Positions 8,290-15,611 of a stretch of DNA of 32,661 nucleotides are shown piece by piece. A model generated the notes under the pieces. That model did no database searches. It had not been told where the DNA came from and saw only the letters and a list, made by a program, of their open reading frames with translations. Each line of letters starts with the position of its first letter. Positions within the stretch are counted from its first letter, which is position 1. Source of the stretch: Clostridiales bacterium. GTDB taxonomy: Bacteria > Bacillota > Clostridia > Oscillospirales > Oscillospiraceae. Both the position numbers and the translations under genes were made by a program. The stretch spans positions 1 to 32,661 of the forward strand of contig JAHAEW010000036.1 of the NCBI GenBank assembly GCA_018374635.1, read 5' to 3'.

Positions 8290-9199
8290 GCTCTCCCTTC
8301 TGGCCGGCCCCTATGTGGTCTGGATGGCCCTCTTCGTGGTCGCCCCCATTTTCCTGGTGGTCGTCTACGCCTTCTCCAGCGCGGGGGGCGGCTTTACCCT
8401 GGATAACTTCGCCAAGATGAGCACCTACTGGGTGGTGTTCGTCCGCTCCTTCGAGCTGGCCCTGATCGCCACCTTCATCTGCCTGCTCATCGGGTATCCG
8501 CTGGCCTACATCATGGCCAAGGAGGGCCCCGGCTTTCAGCGGATCGCCATGGTCCTCATCATGCTCCCCATGTGGATGAACTTCCTGCTGCGCACCTACG
8601 CCTGGATGTCCATTCTGGAGAATACCGGCCTGCTCAATCAGTTCTTCCAGGCGGTGGGCATCATTGATCTGGGCAATCTGGTCAACGGCTGGCTCAACGA
8701 TCTGTGTGCCGGGCTCAACGACCTTCTGGGGCTCACCCTCAACACCGCCCGGGACACCAATATGGAGTACTTCAAGATGATCAACACCTCCGGGGCGGTG
8801 GTGCTGGGCATGGTGTACAACTACCTGCCCTTCATGGTCCTCCCCATCTATTCGGTCATCATGAAGCTGGACCACTCCCTGCTGGAGGCCGCCCGGGATC
8901 TGGGTGCCAGCACCGGCCGGGTCTTCCGGAAGGTCATCTTCCCCCTTAGCCTGCCCGGCGTGCTCTCCGGCATCACGATGGTGTTCGTGCCCTCGGTGTC
9001 CACCTTTGCCATCTCCCGCCTGCTGGGCGGCGGCAACGAGCTGCTGCTGGGCGACCTCATCGAGCGGCAGTTCCTGGGCTCGGCCTACAACGCCCAGCTG
9101 GGCTCCGCCATCTCCCTGGTGATGATGCTGGTGGTGCTGATCTGTATGTATGTGATGAATCGCTTCGGTGAGGGCGAGGAACAGGCGGTGATGCTATGA
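8279..9199 (+). CDS. potB: Spermidine/putrescine ABC transporter permease PotB
   Basis: One of two membrane subunits forming the polyamine channel. I place the start at the ATG at 8279 (MKNRLSLLAGP), directly behind GGAGGA inside the end of potA; the frame stays open upstream to 8243 but without a good ribosome-binding site. The 306-residue protein has about six membrane segments. Its EAA loop, which contacts PotA, reads LLEAARDLGASTGRVFRKVIFPLSLPG in pieces (about residues 200-225). It overlaps potA by 11 nt and potC by ATGA, so the operon is translationally coupled. Confidence 0.95.
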   Translation: MKNRLSLLAGPYVVWMALFVVAPIFLVVVYAFSSAGGGFTLDNFAKMSTYWVVFVRSFELALIATFICLLIGYPLAYIMAKEGPGFQRIAMVLIMLPMWMNFLLRTYAWMSILENTGLLNQFFQAVGIIDLGNLVNGWLNDLCAGLNDLLGLTLNTARDTNMEYFKMINTSGAVVLGMVYNYLPFMVLPIYSVIMKLDHSLLEAARDLGASTGRVFRKVIFPLSLPGVLSGITMVFVPSVSTFAISRLLGGGNELLLGDLIERQFLGSAYNAQLGSAISLVMMLVVLICMYVMNRFGEGEEQAVML

Positions 9200-10059
9200 G
9201 ACAGCGCAGTTCCATCCTGGACCGCCTGTTCATGGGCCTGGTCTTCTTCTTCCTGTACGCCCCCATCTTCCTGCTCATCATCTTCTCCTTCAACGACTCC
9301 AAGAGCCGCACCGTGTGGCAGGGCTTCACCCTGGACTGGTATGTGGAGCTCTTTCAGGACAGCGCCATCATGAGCTCCATCTATACCACGCTCCTGGTAT
9401 CGGTGATCGCCACAGTGGTGGCCACAGTGGCAGGCACCTTTGCCGCCATCGGGTTTTACAACATGAAGCGGCGCTGGCGCAATCCCCTCATCACCATCAA
9501 CAACATCCCCATGATGAGCGCCGAGATCGTGATGGGCGTGTCCCTGTGCCTCTTTTTCGTGGCCGCCTTCGGTCTCTTCGGCACGGCGGCCGGCTGGCTC
9601 AACAGCACTCTGGGGACCAACCTTCCCACCCGGTATTATCTGGGTTTCCCCACCCTGCTGATCGCCCACATCACCTTCAATACCCCCTATGTGGTGCTGG
9701 CGGTGATGCCCAAGCTCCAGCAGATGGACAAGCACCTGGTGGAGGCAGCCCAGGACCTGGGCTGCACCTGGCGGCAGGCCTTCTGGAAGGTCATCATCCC
9801 CGAGATCAAGCCCGGCATCGTCAACGGCATGCTCATTGCCTTTACCATGAGCGTGGACGACTTTGTCATCAGCTATTTTACCGCCGGGTCCTCGACTTCC
9901 ACCCTGGCCATGACCATCTACGGCATGACCAAAAAGCGCATCAGTCCCAAGATCAACGCGGTCTCCACCCTGCTCTTTGTGACCGTGCTGATCCTGCTGG
10001 TAATCGTCAATGTGCGCGAGGCGCACCAGGCCAAGGCCAGGAACGCCGCCCGGTCCTGA
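9196..10059 (+). CDS. potC: Spermidine/putrescine ABC transporter permease PotC
   Basis: The second polyamine permease subunit, 287 residues with about six membrane segments, of normal family length. The EAA loop is visible as VEAAQDLGCTWRQAFWKVIIPEIKPG (split: VEAAQDLG, then PEIKPG) near residues 180-205. The segment SVDDFVISYFTAG shortly after is characteristic of PotC. The start codon overlaps the potB stop as ATGA. It pairs with PotB to form the heterodimeric pore. The 66-nt gap to potD is unremarkable. Confidence 0.95.
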   Translation: MRQRSSILDRLFMGLVFFFLYAPIFLLIIFSFNDSKSRTVWQGFTLDWYVELFQDSAIMSSIYTTLLVSVIATVVATVAGTFAAIGFYNMKRRWRNPLITINNIPMMSAEIVMGVSLCLFFVAAFGLFGTAAGWLNSTLGTNLPTRYYLGFPTLLIAHITFNTPYVVLAVMPKLQQMDKHLVEAAQDLGCTWRQAFWKVIIPEIKPGIVNGMLIAFTMSVDDFVISYFTAGSSTSTLAMTIYGMTKKRISPKINAVSTLLFVTVLILLVIVNVREAHQAKARNAARS

Positions 10060-10125
10060 TTTCCCCGTTCTCCCGGCCGCCGCGCGGCCCTGAGATAAAT
10101 CTACCCACACTGGAGGAATGATCCA

Positions 10126-11211
10126 TTGAAAAAGAAGCTTGCCTTGACGCTGACCCTCACTGTAACCACCGCTCTGCTGGCCGGATGCTCCGGCGGCGGA
10201 AATTCCGCGGATGCCCGGGTGGTCAATGTGTGCGGCTGGGGCGAGAATATCGAGCCCGAACTGATCGACCAGTTCGAAGAAGAGACCGGTATCAAGGTCA
10301 ACTATCAGACCGCTGAGAGCAACGAGGCCATGTACGCCCTCATCAAGAACGGCGGCGCCAACTATGACGTCATCGTTCCCTCCGACTACATGATCTCCCA
10401 GATGATCGAAGAGGATATGCTAGCCGAACTCAATTTCGACAACATCCCCAACTTCTCTCTCGTGGATGACCGGTTCAAGAATCTGAGTTATGACCCGGAG
10501 AACAAGTACACCGTCCCCTACACCTGGGGCACTCTGGGTATTATCTATAACTCTGATGTGGTGAAAGAGGATGTGACCAGCTGGGACATCATGTTTGACC
10601 CCGCCTATGCCGGTCAGACCGCGATGATCAACAATCCCCGGGACGCTCTGGGCATCGCGCTGATGAAGCTGGGCTACTCCATCAACACCACGGATGAGAA
10701 CGAGATCCGGGAGGCCTGTCAGCTCATCGCCGACGCCAAGAACGCGGGCGTGTACCAGGGCTTCTTCATGGACGAGATCTATGACAAGATGGAGGGCGGC
10801 GAGACCTCCGTTTGCACCTACTACGCCGGCGACTATCTGGTCATGTATGAGAACAATCCCAGCCTGCGCTGGGCCGTGCCCGAGAATGGCTCCAACTGGT
10901 TTGTGGATGCCATGTGCGTGCTGAAGGACGCCGAGCACAAGGAGGAGGCGGAGGCCTGGATCAACTTCATCACCTCCACCGAGGCCTCTCTGGCGAACAT
11001 GGACTTCATCTGGTACGCCACCCCCAACAGGGAGGCGCTGGAGAAGTATCCCGCCTACTATGAGGAGATCAACGGAGAGCCTCTGGACCCCGCCCTGTAC
11101 GAGGTCATGGCCCCGTCCCAGGCGGTTCTGGACAAGTGTGAGTCCTACCTGGGCCTTCCCGAAGAGACCCGCACCCTCTACAACGACCTCTGGAATGAGC
11201 TGGGCATCTGA
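10126..11211 (+). CDS. potD: Spermidine/putrescine-binding lipoprotein PotD
   Basis: The extracytoplasmic substrate receptor of the polyamine importer. The start is TTG at 10126 behind GGAGGA (10112-10117); the nearby ATG at 10119 runs into a stop at once. The 361-residue protein has a lipoprotein signal peptide with lipobox LLAGC (Cys21), so it is tethered to the membrane as expected in a Gram-positive. The mature part is a type 2 periplasmic-binding fold with the PotD-like segments VVNVCGWGENIEPELI, YDVIVPSDYMI and YTVPYTWGTLGIIYN. Substrate preference between putrescine and spermidine is not determined by what I can read. A strong terminator follows. Confidence 0.96.
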   Translation: MKKKLALTLTLTVTTALLAGCSGGGNSADARVVNVCGWGENIEPELIDQFEEETGIKVNYQTAESNEAMYALIKNGGANYDVIVPSDYMISQMIEEDMLAELNFDNIPNFSLVDDRFKNLSYDPENKYTVPYTWGTLGIIYNSDVVKEDVTSWDIMFDPAYAGQTAMINNPRDALGIALMKLGYSINTTDENEIREACQLIADAKNAGVYQGFFMDEIYDKMEGGETSVCTYYAGDYLVMYENNPSLRWAVPENGSNWFVDAMCVLKDAEHKEEAEAWINFITSTEASLANMDFIWYATPNREALEKYPAYYEEINGEPLDPALYEVMAPSQAVLDKCESYLGLPEETRTLYNDLWNELGI

Positions 11212-11227
11212 CCGCCCGTCCATTCGC

Positions 11228-11270
11228 AAAGCCGCCGCCTCCCGCAAAAGGGAGGCGGCGGCTTTTTCTT
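11228..11270 (+). terminator. Rho-independent terminator of potABCD
   Basis: A 13-bp perfect GC-rich stem (11231-11243 with 11250-11262), a 6-nt loop and a TTTTTCTTT tail, 17 nt after the potD stop. Confidence 0.95.
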
Positions 11271-11280
11271 TCAGCACACC

Positions 11281-11309
11281 TTGCAAAGGGTGGCGAAACC
11301 GTGTACAAT
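11281..11309 (+). promoter_or_regulatory. Promoter for the FlK-like thioesterase gene
   Basis: TTGCAA (11281-11286), 17-bp spacer, TACAAT (11304-11309), placed directly after the potD terminator and about 30 nt before the start codon. Confidence 0.75.
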
Positions 11310-11342
11310 ATCTGGTAATAAATAAGAGGAGTGTGATGTTTT

Positions 11343-11735
11343 ATGTCGCTTCAAGTCGGCTGTAAGGGCCGTGCCGAGACTGTTGTCACCCTGGAAAATA
11401 CTGCCGCCGCCGTGGGCAGCGGCCTCCTCCCCGTCTTTGCCACGCCATCCATGGTGGCGCTGATGGAACATGCCGCGGTCAACGCCTGCGCGGGCGGCCT
11501 GGAAGAGGGCCAGGGCAGCGTGGGGACCTGTCTGAACATTACCCATGACGCCGCGACTCCCATCGGCCAGAAGGTCTGCGCCGAGGCCGAACTCACCGCC
11601 ATTGACGGCCGGAAACTCACCTTTTCCGTCCGCGCCTATGACGAGGCCGGTCCCATCGGCGGAGGGACCCATGAGCGGTTTCTCATCATGAATGAGCGGT
11701 TTCTCGCCAAGGCGCAAAACCGGGGCGGAAACTGA
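11343..11735 (+). CDS. FlK-like hotdog-fold acyl-CoA thioesterase
   Basis: The 130-residue protein matches the fluoroacetyl-CoA thioesterase (FlK) family of small hotdog-fold thioesterases. The FATPSMVALMEHAA helix carries Thr34 and Glu42, and THDAATPIG carries His68. These three are spaced exactly as the Thr42/Glu50/His76 triad of Streptomyces FlK (constant offset of 8). Most members in gut Clostridia act on unknown acyl-CoAs, so fluoroacetate specificity should not be assumed. GAGGAG (from 11326) precedes the ATG. The stop is followed in the same frame by coding-like sequence that I interpret as remains of another gene, not part of this one. Confidence 0.88.
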   Translation: MSLQVGCKGRAETVVTLENTAAAVGSGLLPVFATPSMVALMEHAAVNACAGGLEEGQGSVGTCLNITHDAATPIGQKVCAEAELTAIDGRKLTFSVRAYDEAGPIGGGTHERFLIMNERFLAKAQNRGGN

Positions 11736-11927
11736 TCCTGTCGATTCCGCCGCGCCTTCTTCCTCGCCCTGGGCCGGGAGGAGGATATTCTGGAATTCGA
11801 CGTCTCCAGCGCCACCATGGGACCGGCCGGGTGCGCCCACAGCGCGGGCTGGATGGAGCGATGCAAAAATTGGGAAGGCGCTTCCGCCGTCCGAGCGCGG
11901 CGTATCCTCCCTTTTGACGCATACTAA
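11733..11927 (+). pseudogene. Decayed N-terminal remnant of a YbaK/EbsC-type tRNA deacylase
   Basis: Directly after the thioesterase stop, the same frame stays open for 63 codons with strongly GC3-biased codon use but no start codon. It reads RRAFFLALGREEDILEF then DVSSAT. From memory this resembles the N-terminus of YbaK/EbsC-type (Cys-tRNA(Pro)/prolyl) deacylases (V-R-x-F-F ... DILEF-E-VSSATVELAAQALG). After SSAT similarity fades, but the +1 frame gives SDAKIGKAL at about 11857-11883, close to the family's ARIAKTLSF. The remaining two thirds of the protein (usually about 155 residues) is missing. I infer a gene killed by loss of its start, a frameshift and a deletion. Recognition by eye only. 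Confidence 0.5.
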
Positions 11928-11974
11928 CCTCACCCCTTTTCTGTTTTTGCGGATGTATGAAAGGATGTTACACG

Positions 11975-12562
11975 ATGGTTGATACGCTGAAACGGGCCAG
12001 AGTCAGTTTTCTTCTGGCCTCCGTCCTCTATGTGATCCTCGGTCTGGTCCTTTTGATCTGGCCCGGCGTGGGCGGGGTGGCCCTGTGCCGTCTTTTGGGC
12101 GCCGCGCTCCTTCTCTACGGTCTGGTGACCATTGCCGGGTTCCTCCTCCGGGACCGGGAGATGGGCGGTTTCCGTCTGGAGCTTTTCTTTGGCATCATCG
12201 CCGCCGCCACCGGACTCTTCTTTCTGCTCCAGCCGCTGGCCGTCTTTTCCATCCTCTCCATGGTCATGGGCGTGTATGTGATCATTGACAGCCTGGTGGC
12301 GCTCAACCGGGTCCGCTCCCTCTACCGGATGGAATATTCCTACTGGTGGGTCTCCCTGCTCCTGGCGGTTCTGGGCATGGTCCTGGGCGTGGTCCTCCTG
12401 TGGCGGCCCTTTGCGGCGGCGGAGGCGGTGGCCGTGCTCATCGGCGGCGTGTTCCTCTTTCTCGGCCTCGCCGATCTGTGGTCTATCTGGAAACTCTCCC
12501 GTCTGACGAAAGCCCTGCGGGAGACCCTCCCCATCGAAGTAGACCCCATTGATCTGGAGTAA
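11975..12562 (+). CDS. HdeD-like (DUF308) six-helix membrane protein
   Basis: A 195-residue hydrophobic protein with about six membrane helices in three pairs, the layout of the DUF308/HdeD family. HdeD is tied to acid resistance in E. coli, but for Firmicutes members the role is unknown. I choose the ATG at 11975 because AAAGGA lies 9 nt before it; the in-frame ATG at 11957 has no ribosome-binding site. The short helices include PGVGGVALCRLLGAALLLYG and LLAVLGMVLGVVLLWRPF. The C-terminus is a short cytosolic tail ending in acidic residues. No clear promoter of its own was found, so it may be read from the thioesterase promoter through the pseudogene. Confidence 0.85.
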   Translation: MVDTLKRARVSFLLASVLYVILGLVLLIWPGVGGVALCRLLGAALLLYGLVTIAGFLLRDREMGGFRLELFFGIIAAATGLFFLLQPLAVFSILSMVMGVYVIIDSLVALNRVRSLYRMEYSYWWVSLLLAVLGMVLGVVLLWRPFAAAEAVAVLIGGVFLFLGLADLWSIWKLSRLTKALRETLPIEVDPIDLE

Positions 12563-12586
12563 GCCCACTCCCCTGTTCTCGGCAAC

Positions 12587-12631
12587 ACATCACCCCGAAC
12601 CCGGCGCTCCGGCCCGGGTTCGGGGTGATGT
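12587..12631. terminator. 18-bp perfect hairpin between convergent genes
   Basis: ACATCACCCCGAACCCGG (12587-12604) is exactly complementary to 12614-12631, with a 9-nt loop. It lies between the ends of the HdeD-like gene (plus) and the GGDEF gene (minus). There is no proper U tract on either side, so it may work as an inefficient or structure-only bidirectional terminator. Confidence 0.65.
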
Positions 12632-12643
12632 TATACATTATGG

Positions 12644-14740
12644 TCATGGCTTTTTCTCCGGCGGGGCGTAGAAGCTCACCTGCCCCCGCCCGGAGCGCTT
12701 GGACTGATAGAGCGCCTGGTCCGCCTTGCGCAGCAGATCGTCAAACTCCAGACCGTCTTTGGGATAGAAGGCCACACCGATGCTGCAGCTGATCTCCAGC
12801 GGCTCTCGCACACAGGCGATCTGAAGGTGCTGGCGGCAGAGCTGCCGGAGCTTTTCCCGGGCAAAGGCAGGGTCTCCCATATTCTTCATCACCACCAGGA
12901 ACTCATCGCCGCCAAACCGGGATACGATGTCGTCCGGCCGGAACAGGCGGCGGATGCTCTGTCCAAACGCAGTGAGGATCTGGTCCCCCGCCTCATGCCC
13001 CATGGTGTCGTTGAGGCTCTTGAAATGATCGATGTCCATAAAGGCCACGGTCAGCGGCATATGGATGTCCTTTCCCTCCAGCAGCAGCTCTTCAAACAGA
13101 ATATGGGTGCCGGCCCGGTTGTAGAGCTGGGTCAGCGCGTCGGTATTGGCCCGCTTCTGCCACTCGGTGGCCTCCCGCTTGATGCGGTTGATGTTGGTCA
13201 GCTTTCCCACATAGCCCAGCTCCCGCGTCCGGTCCCGTTGGTCCAGGATCACATGGAGTACCAGATGGAACCAGGGCCGTGTTCCATCCGGCAGCGGAAG
13301 GCGCAGGTCCATCTCCATCTCCGGCACCGCCCAGGTCAGCCTGTTCCGGCGCTGAACCAGCGCCTCATATTCCTCCGGATAGAAGGTGCGCGCAGAGGGC
13401 CGGCATTTGCTGTACTCACTGATGTACGCCGGAATCTGGAAGACACGGCAGAATTTTTCGCTGAACTCCATGGAATCAAAGCGTTGATTATAGGTAAAGA
13501 CCATATCCTCGGAGAGCTCGGCAATGATCCGGTACTTCTCCTGCTCCAGCAGAAAGAGGGTCTGGACCTCGCTGCGCTGGGCGCTCTCCCTCTCCTCCCG
13601 CAGGGAAGCCGCCGCGGCAGGGACATGCGCCTTGAGGCGCTCCTCCGGCGGGTCCTCGGACGCCTCTCCGCTCACTTCCGCCATCAGCCGGGCGGCCACC
13701 CGGCGCAGAGAGAGAAGGATCTTGGGATGGAAGGCGCCGCACTCCCCCTCCAGGATCATCCGGACCGCCTCCTCCGCGGCATAGGCCGGCTTATAGACCC
13801 GCCGGCTCACCAGCGCCTCATAGACGTCCGCAATCGACACCGCCTGGACCCAGATGGGGATCTCCTCCCCCTTGAGCCCGTCCGGATAGCCCCCGCCGTC
13901 CCACCGCTCATGGTGGTGGCGGCAGATCTCATAAAAGTACCGCTGCACCCGCTCCCCCTGGGGGAAGGTGATGTGCTTCACCAGCTCCCCGCCATAGACC
14001 GTATGGGCCTTCATCCGCTCAAATTCGTCCGCCGTCAGCCGGCCGTCCTTGATCAGGATGCCTTCCGGCACAGCGATCTTGCCGATGTCGTGCATGATGG
14101 AAAGCTCGGATATGGCTTGCGTCTGTTCCTGGGTCAGTCCATACTCGGGATAGTGCTCCATCACATCCAGAAGCAGCAGCCGGGTGACCTGCCGGATCTG
14201 CCGGACATGGAACCCCGAGTCACAGTTGCGAAATTCGATCGCCGCGCTCAGAGCCTCCAGGATGGACTTGTTGCTCTGACGCAGCTGCTTCTCCTGCTCC
14301 CGGATGCGGGTGGTCTGTTCCAGCACCACGCGCTCCAGCTCAAACCGGTGGCGGTAGAGCTCCACCATATTGGCCACCCGGTGTTTGACCACCTCCGGCC
14401 GGAGGGGACGGATCAGAATATCCGCTACGCCCAGCTCATAGCCCCGCGCCATGGTCTCATCCGATTCCTCTTCCGTCACCAGGAATACCGGGATGCTGCT
14501 CAGCCATCCCTTGCTCTTCATGATCCGCAGTACATCCAGGCCGTCGATCCCGGGGATCTCTTCATCCAGAAGAATGACTGCCAGCTGTGTAAAATAGGTC
14601 CCTATCATCTGGAGGGCTTCGTTTCCATCGGCGGCCTCAATGACCTCATAGACCGGAGCAAGCACCTTGCGCATTGCCACACGATGCTCCGTCCGGTCGT
14701 CCACCAGCAGAACCGTTGTTCTCTCCCGCAACTCACTCAC
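12644..14740 (-). CDS. Response regulator with HD-GYP and GGDEF domains (c-di-GMP metabolism)
   Basis: A large cytoplasmic signalling protein, about 698 residues. Domain order: a receiver (about 5-125; VLLVDD, then phospho-acceptor Asp in LLDEEIPG). Next an HD-GYP phosphodiesterase (about 160-350) with HDIGK and HHERWDGGGYPDG. Then a PAS-like middle (about 395-525) and a GGDEF cyclase (about 535-690) with intact FGGDEF. The inhibitory I-site RPDD sits five residues before GGDEF. Both synthesis and breakdown motifs look complete. The frame is open to a GTG at 14755, but GGGGGAG lies at the correct distance before the GTG at 14740, which I prefer. No partner histidine kinase adjoins it. It has its own promoter. 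Confidence 0.93.
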   Translation of the reverse strand: MSELRERTTVLLVDDRTEHRVAMRKVLAPVYEVIEAADGNEALQMIGTYFTQLAVILLDEEIPGIDGLDVLRIMKSKGWLSSIPVFLVTEEESDETMARGYELGVADILIRPLRPEVVKHRVANMVELYRHRFELERVVLEQTTRIREQEKQLRQSNKSILEALSAAIEFRNCDSGFHVRQIRQVTRLLLLDVMEHYPEYGLTQEQTQAISELSIMHDIGKIAVPEGILIKDGRLTADEFERMKAHTVYGGELVKHITFPQGERVQRYFYEICRHHHERWDGGGYPDGLKGEEIPIWVQAVSIADVYEALVSRRVYKPAYAAEEAVRMILEGECGAFHPKILLSLRRVAARLMAEVSGEASEDPPEERLKAHVPAAAASLREERESAQRSEVQTLFLLEQEKYRIIAELSEDMVFTYNQRFDSMEFSEKFCRVFQIPAYISEYSKCRPSARTFYPEEYEALVQRRNRLTWAVPEMEMDLRLPLPDGTRPWFHLVLHVILDQRDRTRELGYVGKLTNINRIKREATEWQKRANTDALTQLYNRAGTHILFEELLLEGKDIHMPLTVAFMDIDHFKSLNDTMGHEAGDQILTAFGQSIRRLFRPDDIVSRFGGDEFLVVMKNMGDPAFAREKLRQLCRQHLQIACVREPLEISCSIGVAFYPKDGLEFDDLLRKADQALYQSKRSGRGQVSFYAPPEKKP

Positions 14741-14799
14741 ACCCTTCTCCCCCACCAGTCAAAGCAGATCTATGGGAGGAAAGAATATCCATTTTCTTT

Positions 14800-14828
14800 A
14801 TTGTACCGTACTTTTTCCGGTTAGACAA
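14800..14828 (-). promoter_or_regulatory. Promoter for the HD-GYP/GGDEF response regulator
   Basis: On the minus strand TTGTCT (14823-14828), 17-bp spacer and TACAAT (14800-14805). The leader would be about 50-55 nt. Confidence 0.7.
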
Positions 14829-14857
14829 GAATAAACTGCCCTTCTGCCCCATTTCTA

Positions 14858-14891
14858 CAAAAAAAGACCTCCTCTCCGTAGAGAGGAAGCC
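14858..14891 (-). terminator. Terminator of the radical SAM operon
   Basis: Minus strand: an 11-bp stem with two G-T pairs (14881-14891 with 14866-14876), a 4-nt loop and a seven-T tail. It lies about 20 nt after the TIGR03936 gene stop. Confidence 0.9.
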
Positions 14892-14912
14892 TTTTGCCCA
14901 TTCTATGGGCCG

Positions 14913-15584
14913 TCATTCCCAGACCTGCATCGCTTCATCCAGCACAACGCGCCGGTGGAAGAGCGCAAAGTCCGGGGCGGCCTGGGGACACTCCCCACGG
15001 ATGGCGGATACGATGAGCTCCGGGTTGAGGCCCGGGTTCTGAGCCCGGAGGATCAGATCCAGCGTCACCGTGTCCCGGCGCTCCTCCACCGTGGCCTTTT
15101 GGATGAGGGGGATGAGGTCCACCTCGGTAAAACCGCTCTTGGCCTTCTTGGAGCGCTTGCGCACCACCAGGCTCTCCCGGGCAAGGAGCTCCTGAATGGC
15201 GGTATCCGCGCCGAAGGGCGCCCCCGCCTCATACTCCAGCGTCACGATATAGTTGACATAGGCCAGCTCTTTCACGGCCCGCCGGGCCTCGTAGCAGCGC
15301 TTGACCTCGATCCCCGCCGGCAAAACGGCGTTCATCCGCTCGGGGACCCGCTCCAGATCGGGATTCTCCCCCAGGATCTGGCACTCCAGCACCTCGCAGC
15401 CGCTGGAGTACCCCACCGAGAGGGGCAGCGGGATGGACACAAAGGCATGGGGATGAAATCCCTCCGTGTGCTTGATGGGAATGTCCGCCCGGAGGAAGGC
15501 CCGCTGGAAGGTGCGCATCAGATCCAGATGGGAGATAAATTTGGCTGTATCCAATTTGGAAAAAGCCAGTCTATGGGTCGTCAT
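14913..15584 (-). CDS. TIGR03936 (DUF2344) radical SAM-linked protein
   Basis: This family is encoded next to, or fused to, the TIGR03960 radical SAM protein; its function is not established. I place the start at the ATG at 15584 (MTTHRLAFSKLDTAKFISHLDL): GGAG lies 6 nt upstream, while the in-frame GTG at 15596 sits on the Shine-Dalgarno itself. The 223-residue protein shows the family's N-terminal signature FISHLDLMRTFQRAFLRA followed by HTEGFHPHA. No cysteine cluster is visible, consistent with a partner, not an enzyme with its own cluster. It follows TIGR03960 by 27 nt and ends at a strong terminator. Confidence 0.92.
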   Translation of the reverse strand: MTTHRLAFSKLDTAKFISHLDLMRTFQRAFLRADIPIKHTEGFHPHAFVSIPLPLSVGYSSGCEVLECQILGENPDLERVPERMNAVLPAGIEVKRCYEARRAVKELAYVNYIVTLEYEAGAPFGADTAIQELLARESLVVRKRSKKAKSGFTEVDLIPLIQKATVEERRDTVTLDLILRAQNPGLNPELIVSAIRGECPQAAPDFALFHRRVVLDEAMQVWE

Positions 15585-15611
15585 AGGCTGCTCCACTCCT
15601 TTATTCCGAAA

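Noticed and set aside
11733..11735. TGA as selenocysteine codon extending the thioesterase
   Set aside because: The thioesterase is already full length with its triad, no SECIS-like hairpin follows directly, and the extension resembles the start of a different family.
11271..11933. 220-codon minus-strand frame across the thioesterase and the pseudogene
   Set aside because: It runs opposite a gene with an intact catalytic triad, a promoter and a ribosome-binding site, and has no recognisable domain.
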